The position numbers and the translations under genes are program-made. 18,688 bases of DNA, from the NCBI GenBank assembly GCA_001824135.1, contig MHWM01000018.1, positions 1 through 18,688 of the forward strand, read 5' to 3'. The notes under the pieces are model-generated. The model was given only the letters and a program-made list of their open reading frames with translations. It was not told where the DNA came from and ran no database searches. This DNA is from Candidatus Zambryskibacteria bacterium RIFCSPLOWO2_02_FULL_39_14 (lineage in GTDB: Bacteria > Patescibacteriota > Minisyncoccia > Phycocordibacterales > Zambryskibacteraceae). Of this stretch, positions 14,275 through 18,688 are shown one piece after another (positions within the stretch are counted from its first letter, which is position 1; each line of letters begins with the position of its first letter).

Positions 14275-14875
14275 AAAAGATAATATAAAACAACTTGAGA
14301 ATCGTGTAATAGAACTTGAGACACAAATACATGAACTTGAGAGAGATATTATCCATGATTCTCTTACTGAACTTAAAACTCGCGCATTCTTCGAAGAAGA
14401 ACTAGATATCTACCTTACAGCTATTACCCATAATGAACATGGGAAACGTAAAGAGTGGTTTGGTTTTAAAAATATTAGTATTGTATTTTTTGATATCGAT
14501 CATTTTAAAAAGATCAATGACACATACGGACATGATGTCGGTGATGTAATATTGAAGAAAGTGGCCAAGACGATCCAGTCTAACTTGCGCACAGGTGATA
14601 CACCAGCACGTTGGGGCGGAGAAGAGATAATCGTAAGTCTTCTTGGCGCAAATGAGACTGATGCTATGATGAAAGCTGAAGAGATAAGAAAAAAGATTGA
14701 AGATCTCATTTTCCCTGAAGCTCCTAATCTTCGTGTAACCATAAGTGCCGGAGTGACTTCTTCAGAAAAAAATATGAACGTAACAGAAATAGTTAAACGT
14801 GCTGATCAAGCACTTTATGAAGCAAAATCGTCCGGACGGAATAAAATTATAAACTGGTCTAGAATTAAAAAATGA
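14267..14875 (+). CDS. GGDEF diguanylate cyclase with short coiled-coil N-terminus
   Basis: A 202-residue single-domain diguanylate cyclase. Residues 5-32 form a likely coiled coil (IKQLENRVIELETQIHELER) leading into DSLTELKTR. The GGDEF domain has the metal site FFDIDHFKKIND (D76, D78), a GGEEI active-site variant (117-121), an inhibitory-site RxxD (R108-D111) at the canonical five-residue spacing, and the end motif ADQALYEAKSSGRNKI. It should make c-di-GMP from two GTP as a dimer, with product feedback. There is no sensor, receiver or membrane domain; dimerisation through the coiled coil may control it. A short insertion at about residues 55-69 is unusual. It overlaps htpX by 8 nt and the adaptor gene by 4 nt (ATGA), implying translational coupling. 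Confidence 0.95.
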   Translation: MDKKDNIKQLENRVIELETQIHELERDIIHDSLTELKTRAFFEEELDIYLTAITHNEHGKRKEWFGFKNISIVFFDIDHFKKINDTYGHDVGDVILKKVAKTIQSNLRTGDTPARWGGEEIIVSLLGANETDAMMKAEEIRKKIEDLIFPEAPNLRVTISAGVTSSEKNMNVTEIVKRADQALYEAKSSGRNKIINWSRIKK

Positions 14876-16332
14876 TTCAACTGATAAAAAATAAGAAGTA
14901 CATCTTCTTAACCATACTTGTTGCTCTCATAGCAACAGGCATAATTATTGGTACTAGAGCCAATGGATTGATAGAAACAATTTCCATATCTACAGAGGAT
15001 CTGGTAAGAACAGTTAAAGTAGCTGGTAAAGTAATTCCTAAACAAAGTGTCGATCTTGGATTCGAGATATCGGGAACTATATCAAACGTCGACAAAGATG
15101 TTGGCGCTACGGTATCTTGGGGTGAATCATTGGTGAGATTGAATTCAGAAATAACTAGAGCCGAATTGATACGAGCCGAAGCTGAACTAACTTCAGCTCA
15201 AGTCGAACTCTCAAAACTTGAAGGCTCGGGAGTATATGAAACAAAGATAGAGAACTCTAAACGATCTCTAATACAATCTTTAGTAGATGCTTATATTACA
15301 GCTGAAGATGCTATTTATAATAAAACCGATCAAATCTTCCTTAATCCACGTAGCAACAGACCAGAAATTGATTATGCCTTCAATACTTTTATTGATTTGC
15401 GAGACTCTATCAATCGCAACAGAGTGACTATAGGAATACTTCTCGAAAAATGGAGAACTTTAGTAACAAGTCTTAGTACTGTTTCTTATACAGAAAAAGA
15501 TATAACGCTTTCCAGAGAATACATATCTGAAATTTCTTCTTTCCTCTCTGATATTTCCAAAGCAGTAAACGCTTTTGAAGAAGACAATGTGACGACCCAA
15601 ACCACTATAGATAAATATAGGAACGATACTATTATGGCACAAGATAATGTAAGCACAGTTTCTCAAAACATCACAACTGAAGAAAATAAATTAAGAGACG
15701 CAATTTCTGATACACCGATTCAAGTAGCTAAGGTAGAGGCGGCTAAAGCCACTGTACTTTCTTATCGTTCTCAACTATCCAGAAGTCAATTACTCTCTCC
15801 TATAAATGGAATAGTTTCTAAACAAACTGCTAAAATTGGTCAGGTAACCTCTCCCGGAACAAATGTAGTTTCAGTTATAAGTAAAGATTATATATTAGAG
15901 ACATTTATTCCAGAAGTTTTGATAGGTGGCGTTAAGATAGGAGATAGTGCCAAAATCACTCTAGATGCTTATAGCAATAGAGAAAACTTTGAAGCTCGAG
16001 TAAGTCACATTGATCCGGCAGAAACTATTCGTGACGGAGTTTCTACTTATAAAGTTAAGCTGGTATTTATAGATACTAGAGACCTTGTGCGCTCGGGAAT
16101 GACAGCTAACATCGAGATAGAAATTTTTAGAAAAGTTTCTGCGTCTTTAATTCCAGAAAGAGCTATTGTGATAGAAAAAGAAGAATCATTTGTCTATGTC
16201 ATAGATGAAAAAAAGAATATGAATAAAAAAATAGTAAAACTTGGAGAAAAGGATTCACGGGGTAATGTGGAGATACTCTCCGGACTTTCTTTAGAAGATA
16301 AAGTTGTTCTTAATCCTATAGGAAACAATTAG
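14872..16332 (+). CDS. HlyD/MacA-like membrane-fusion adaptor of an ABC exporter
   Basis: A 486-residue adaptor. It has an N-terminal basic stretch and membrane anchor (about 10-28). The first half-lipoyl segment follows (KVAGKVIPKQSVDLGFEISG, VGATVSWGESLVRLN). A long, mostly helical region (about 95-300) is rich in Glu, Ser and Thr and larger than a simple two-helix hairpin. The second half-lipoyl is SPINGIVSKQTAKIGQVTSPG, then beta-barrel (GDSAKITLDAYSNRENFEARV) and membrane-proximal domains. It resembles MacA/RND-type periplasmic adaptors that link an inner-membrane pump to an outer conduit. The next two genes encode the permease and ATPase, making a three-gene exporter. No TolC-like protein is present. 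The ATGA overlap with the GGDEF gene supports co-expression. Confidence 0.92.
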   Translation: MIQLIKNKKYIFLTILVALIATGIIIGTRANGLIETISISTEDLVRTVKVAGKVIPKQSVDLGFEISGTISNVDKDVGATVSWGESLVRLNSEITRAELIRAEAELTSAQVELSKLEGSGVYETKIENSKRSLIQSLVDAYITAEDAIYNKTDQIFLNPRSNRPEIDYAFNTFIDLRDSINRNRVTIGILLEKWRTLVTSLSTVSYTEKDITLSREYISEISSFLSDISKAVNAFEEDNVTTQTTIDKYRNDTIMAQDNVSTVSQNITTEENKLRDAISDTPIQVAKVEAAKATVLSYRSQLSRSQLLSPINGIVSKQTAKIGQVTSPGTNVVSVISKDYILETFIPEVLIGGVKIGDSAKITLDAYSNRENFEARVSHIDPAETIRDGVSTYKVKLVFIDTRDLVRSGMTANIEIEIFRKVSASLIPERAIVIEKEESFVYVIDEKKNMNKKIVKLGEKDSRGNVEILSGLSLEDKVVLNPIGNN

Positions 16333-16335
16333 AAA

Positions 16336-17583
16336 ATGCCGCAATTTATTCGTTTAGGATTCTTTCTTGCTTTACGTCAAGTGCGTCGGGCAAGTCCGTG
16401 GACTACGAGTTTAATTATTTTCGTGATGACTCTCACTTTTCTTAATCTTGTAGTAGTCTCTGGTATCTTAGTCGGTCTGATAGAAGGAGCGGTAGAGGCT
16501 AATAAAGAATTTTACACGTCAGATATCATTATTTCCACACTTGAAAAGAAAAATTATATAGAGCAAAGTCCGTCAATATTAAATATTATTCGCTCTATGC
16601 CTGAAGTGGCGGCAGTATCAGCTCGTTATCTTGGTTCAGGTCAAATAGAAGCCAGTTATAAAACAGCAGCCAAAGAAGAAGATATAGACTCAGCTGGAGC
16701 ATCTTTAGTCGGTATAGATCCTATCGCTGAAGATAATCTGACTGGGGTATCGCGTTTTGTAATAGATGGAGAATATCTCTCACCAAATGATTATGATCAA
16801 ATTCTTATCGGGGCATATTTATTAACCGAATACTTTCCAGTAGAATCGGCAAGCTTCCCGACACTGGACAATGTCTCGGTGGGAGAAAAAGTGCGTATCA
16901 CTATCGGAGATGTAAAAAGAGAAATGACTGTAAAAGGAATAGTAAAATCCAAAGTAGATGAAATTTCTTATCGTATTTATTTTGTGGATAGCCAATTTAG
17001 AGACCTTATAGGAAGAAACGACTACAATGTCGGTGAGATATCTATTCGCCTTAAGAACGGAGCTAACCCCAATATAATTAAAGAAGCTCTTCTACGAGCC
17101 GGAGTTGGTGAACATGCAAGAGTCCAGACCTTTGAAGATGCTCAACCAAAATTCCTTCAAGATATTAAAGACACATTTGCTCTTCTTGGTAACATGATAA
17201 GTTCTATAGGACTCGTTGTAGCATCCATTACTATTTTTATCGTTATCTTTATTAATGCTATCACTAGGCGTAAATTTATCGGCATCCTAAAGGGAGTAGG
17301 TATAAGTGGTAGAACTATTGAAGTCTCTTATGTATTCCAGTCTTTCTTTTATGCATTAAGCGGCTCATCTATTGGGTTACTTATACTTTACGGTTTCCTC
17401 GAACCTTTTATATCAGCGCATCCGATAAACTTTCCATTCTCTGACGGTATTTTAGTAGCACCAGTATCTGGTACTGTTATCAAAATACTTATTTTAATAT
17501 TCACAACCGTCATCGCTGGATATATCCCCGCTAGGATGATCGTTAGAAAAAACACTCTAGATTCTATTTTAGGAAGAAATTAA
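16336..17583 (+). CDS. MacB/FtsX-type ABC transporter permease
   Basis: A 415-residue permease with one N-terminal membrane helix (about 24-48), a large extracytoplasmic MacB_PCD-like domain (about 50-275) and three C-terminal helices (about 280-305, 330-355, 385-405). The last helices include the FtsX-family stretch RRKFIGILKGVGISGRTIEVSY. This four-helix type VII layout is used by mechanotransmission exporters that expel substrates from the extracytoplasmic side and not by classical translocation. The ATPase is a separate polypeptide starting 4 nt after the stop, as in LolCDE-like or Gram-positive MacB-type systems and unlike fused E. coli MacB. Substrate unknown; peptides, lipopeptides or antibiotics are typical of the family. 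Confidence 0.92.
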   Translation: MPQFIRLGFFLALRQVRRASPWTTSLIIFVMTLTFLNLVVVSGILVGLIEGAVEANKEFYTSDIIISTLEKKNYIEQSPSILNIIRSMPEVAAVSARYLGSGQIEASYKTAAKEEDIDSAGASLVGIDPIAEDNLTGVSRFVIDGEYLSPNDYDQILIGAYLLTEYFPVESASFPTLDNVSVGEKVRITIGDVKREMTVKGIVKSKVDEISYRIYFVDSQFRDLIGRNDYNVGEISIRLKNGANPNIIKEALLRAGVGEHARVQTFEDAQPKFLQDIKDTFALLGNMISSIGLVVASITIFIVIFINAITRRKFIGILKGVGISGRTIEVSYVFQSFFYALSGSSIGLLILYGFLEPFISAHPINFPFSDGILVAPVSGTVIKILILIFTTVIAGYIPARMIVRKNTLDSILGRN

Positions 17584-17587
17584 CTCT

Positions 17588-18286
17588 ATGACTACAAATC
17601 TTATAGAAGTAAAAAATTTGGTAAAAAGTTTCAAAGATGGAAACAAAGAAACTCACGTGTTAAAAAATATAGATTTTATCGCTAGAGAAGGTGAGTGGAT
17701 ATCCATCATGGGTCGTTCTGGCGCTGGTAAATCAACTCTAATGTATCAAATGTCACTTCTAGACGATGCGACTTCAGGAGAAATATTTCTCTTCGGTCGC
17801 GACACTCACAATATGACTGCGGACGAGAAAACTAAATTACGTCTTAATGAACTTGGTTATGTATTTCAAGATTATGCGCTTCTTCCAGACCTTACAGCCT
17901 TAGAGAATGTAGCTGTACCCCTCATGATGCAGGGTAAATACAAGAAGGAAGCTTATGCAGAAGCCAAACTTTCTCTAGAACGTGTTGGACTTGGTCACAG
18001 GATAAGCGGTCTCCCGAGCCAACTTTCTGGTGGAGAACAACAAAGAACTTCTATAGCTAGAGCTCTCGCTCATAAACCTAAAGTCCTTTTTGCTGATGAG
18101 CCTACAGCAAATCTTGATAATGAATCATCTCGTACTATTATGCAGTTATTCAAAGAGGTGCATGAACAAGGTCAAACTATAATTATGGTAACGCACGAAG
18201 AAATGTATAGTCGACTTGCCGAACGTATCATACAGCTTGATGATGGTAAAATAATAAGTGATGAGAAAATAAAGAGAGTAAAATAA
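17588..18286 (+). CDS. MacB/LolD-type ABC transporter ATPase
   Basis: A 232-residue ABC ATPase with Walker A GRSGAGKST (42-50), a Q-loop in YVFQDYALLPDLTALENVAVPL, the signature LSGGEQQR, Walker B VLFADEPTANLD and H-loop VTHEE. The QDYALLP and ENV-PL segments are typical of the MacB/LolD/FtsE branch. It pairs with the permease ending 4 nt upstream and, through the adaptor, completes an exporter. It shares architecture with ftsE at the left of the window but is clearly a different paralogue. It is the last gene of the run starting at lemA; a strong terminator lies 17 nt after its stop. Confidence 0.95.
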   Translation: MTTNLIEVKNLVKSFKDGNKETHVLKNIDFIAREGEWISIMGRSGAGKSTLMYQMSLLDDATSGEIFLFGRDTHNMTADEKTKLRLNELGYVFQDYALLPDLTALENVAVPLMMQGKYKKEAYAEAKLSLERVGLGHRISGLPSQLSGGEQQRTSIARALAHKPKVLFADEPTANLDNESSRTIMQLFKEVHEQGQTIIMVTHEEMYSRLAERIIQLDDGKIISDEKIKRVK

Positions 18287-18290
18287 AAGA

Positions 18291-18347
18291 AGAGAAAAAT
18301 GTGAAGGCCCAGTCGCGGATAATTGCGACTGGGCCTTGAATTTCTTT
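18291..18347. terminator. Bidirectional intrinsic terminator between convergent genes
   Basis: A perfect 13-bp stem AAGGCCCAGTCGC (18304-18316) with GCGACTGGGCCTT (18325-18337) and an 8-nt loop. On the plus strand it is followed by GAATTTCTTT and on the minus strand by CACATTTTTCTCTTCTT. It therefore ends the exporter run from the left and the minus-strand gene from the right. Confidence 0.88.
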
Positions 18348-18359
18348 ATCACCCGCTGT

Positions 18360-18688
18360 TCAGACAGGCTTGTGAGTCTTGATGAGAGAGATCAGAACCC
18401 ATGTTGGAACGCCGAGCTCCGTAGCTACCCTTGTGAGTGGATCAAGTGGCGACATGCCCATATCGTCGAGCGCACTGATGAAAAAAGTGGCTCGCGGGCT
18501 TGCTGAAATTTCTCCGTGGAAAACGTCGATCACCACGGCCTCTCCGAGTGTCAGATTCACGAAGGAAAGGAAAACTTCTCCACCCTTTCCAACTTTCGGA
18601 CAAGAACTGGTCACATCCACATGTAACCGTCTGACCTCGGCAAGACTGCCTGTCATCGGATCGAACGGGAGTGACCACTTTCTTTTCC
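18360..18688 (-). CDS. Hypothetical protein, G+C-richer than its surroundings, 5' end outside the window
   Basis: A minus-strand frame open from the window edge to a TGA at 18360-18362. The first in-frame ATG (18656) has no SD, and the frame stays open upstream (reading KRKWSLPFDP), so the true start may lie outside. The visible part, about 109 residues, has normal protein composition: MTGSLAEVRRLHVDVTSSCP, a beta-rich GEVFLSFVNLTLGEAVVIDV stretch, then a helical end with PTWVLISLIKTHK. It contains one cysteine. I do not recognise a family. The two 60-base lines 18421-18480 and 18541-18600 are 55% and 47% G+C by direct count, against 22% for 16501-16560 in the exporter permease. The terminator at 18304-18337 ends it. 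A second, overlapping ORF at 18442-18678 is judged a shadow. Confidence 0.6.
   Translation of the reverse strand, partial: KRKWSLPFDPMTGSLAEVRRLHVDVTSSCPKVGKGGEVFLSFVNLTLGEAVVIDVFHGEISASPRATFFISALDDMGMSPLDPLTRVATELGVPTWVLISLIKTHKPV

Noticed and set aside
14267..14880. Alternative genetic code with UGA read as glycine
   Set aside because: UGA ends the GGDEF, Kef and MFS genes and the 38-residue gene at sensible lengths, and readthrough of the GGDEF and Kef stops meets another stop within a few codons.
18442..18678. 78-codon minus-strand ORF rich in Arg, Ser and Cys
   Set aside because: It overlaps a better frame (18360-18688), has the skewed composition usual for a shifted frame in G+C-richer DNA, and lacks an SD.
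1..18688. CRISPR array, insertion sequence, integrase or attachment site
   Set aside because: I saw no regularly spaced direct repeats, transposase or recombinase motifs, or direct repeat of the tRNA 3' end in the window.

Overview
The window looks like a chromosomal segment of an uncultured, AT-rich bacterium with short intergenic gaps, most likely a Patescibacteria/CPR member of the Parcubacteria type. This is inferred from gene content and style: RNase J, a membrane-anchored family 5 solute-binding protein without permeases, a LemA-HtpX pair, and many large genes without Shine-Dalgarno (SD) sites. No rRNA or taxonomic marker was compared. UGA acts as a normal stop in several genes, so the recoded CPR lineages (UGA = Gly) are excluded.

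Layout. (1) 1-2087: a truncated minus-strand membrane-anchored protein of unknown function, divergent from ftsE-ftsX. (2) 2088-3237: an island without large genes. It holds three very small genes (a Cys-rich zinc-knuckle protein, a 38-residue membrane microprotein and a 59-residue charged helical protein), tRNA-Gln(CTG) and several strong hairpin terminators. Two of the small genes are below the usual ORF length cut-off. Unlike the large genes, these small genes have good SD sites, and the two minus-strand ones also have clear promoters. (3) 3238-5578: a Kef-type cation/proton antiporter with an RCK domain, followed 4 nt later by a Cys/His protein that may have a transglutaminase-like fold. 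(4) 10570-5601, minus strand: an apparent operon secG, solute-binding protein, RNase J, MFS transporter. (5) 10721-12768: groES-groEL from a strong promoter divergent from secG. (6) 12789-18286: a tightly packed plus-strand run of lemA, htpX, a GGDEF diguanylate cyclase, an HlyD/MacA-like adaptor, a MacB-like permease and its ATPase. It ends at a perfect 13-bp bidirectional terminator. (7) 18360-18688: a G+C-richer minus-strand gene cut by the window edge.

Working together: much of the window concerns the cell envelope, namely division (FtsEX), secretion (SecG), membrane protein quality control (HtpX, LemA), export (adaptor plus ABC pair) and ion balance (Kef). The most notable arrangement is a diguanylate cyclase with intact active-site and inhibitory-site motifs, overlapping htpX on one side and the exporter adaptor on the other. 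This suggests that c-di-GMP production is co-expressed with membrane quality control and export. The second notable feature is the class of small, G+C-richer, SD-led genes bounded by terminators.
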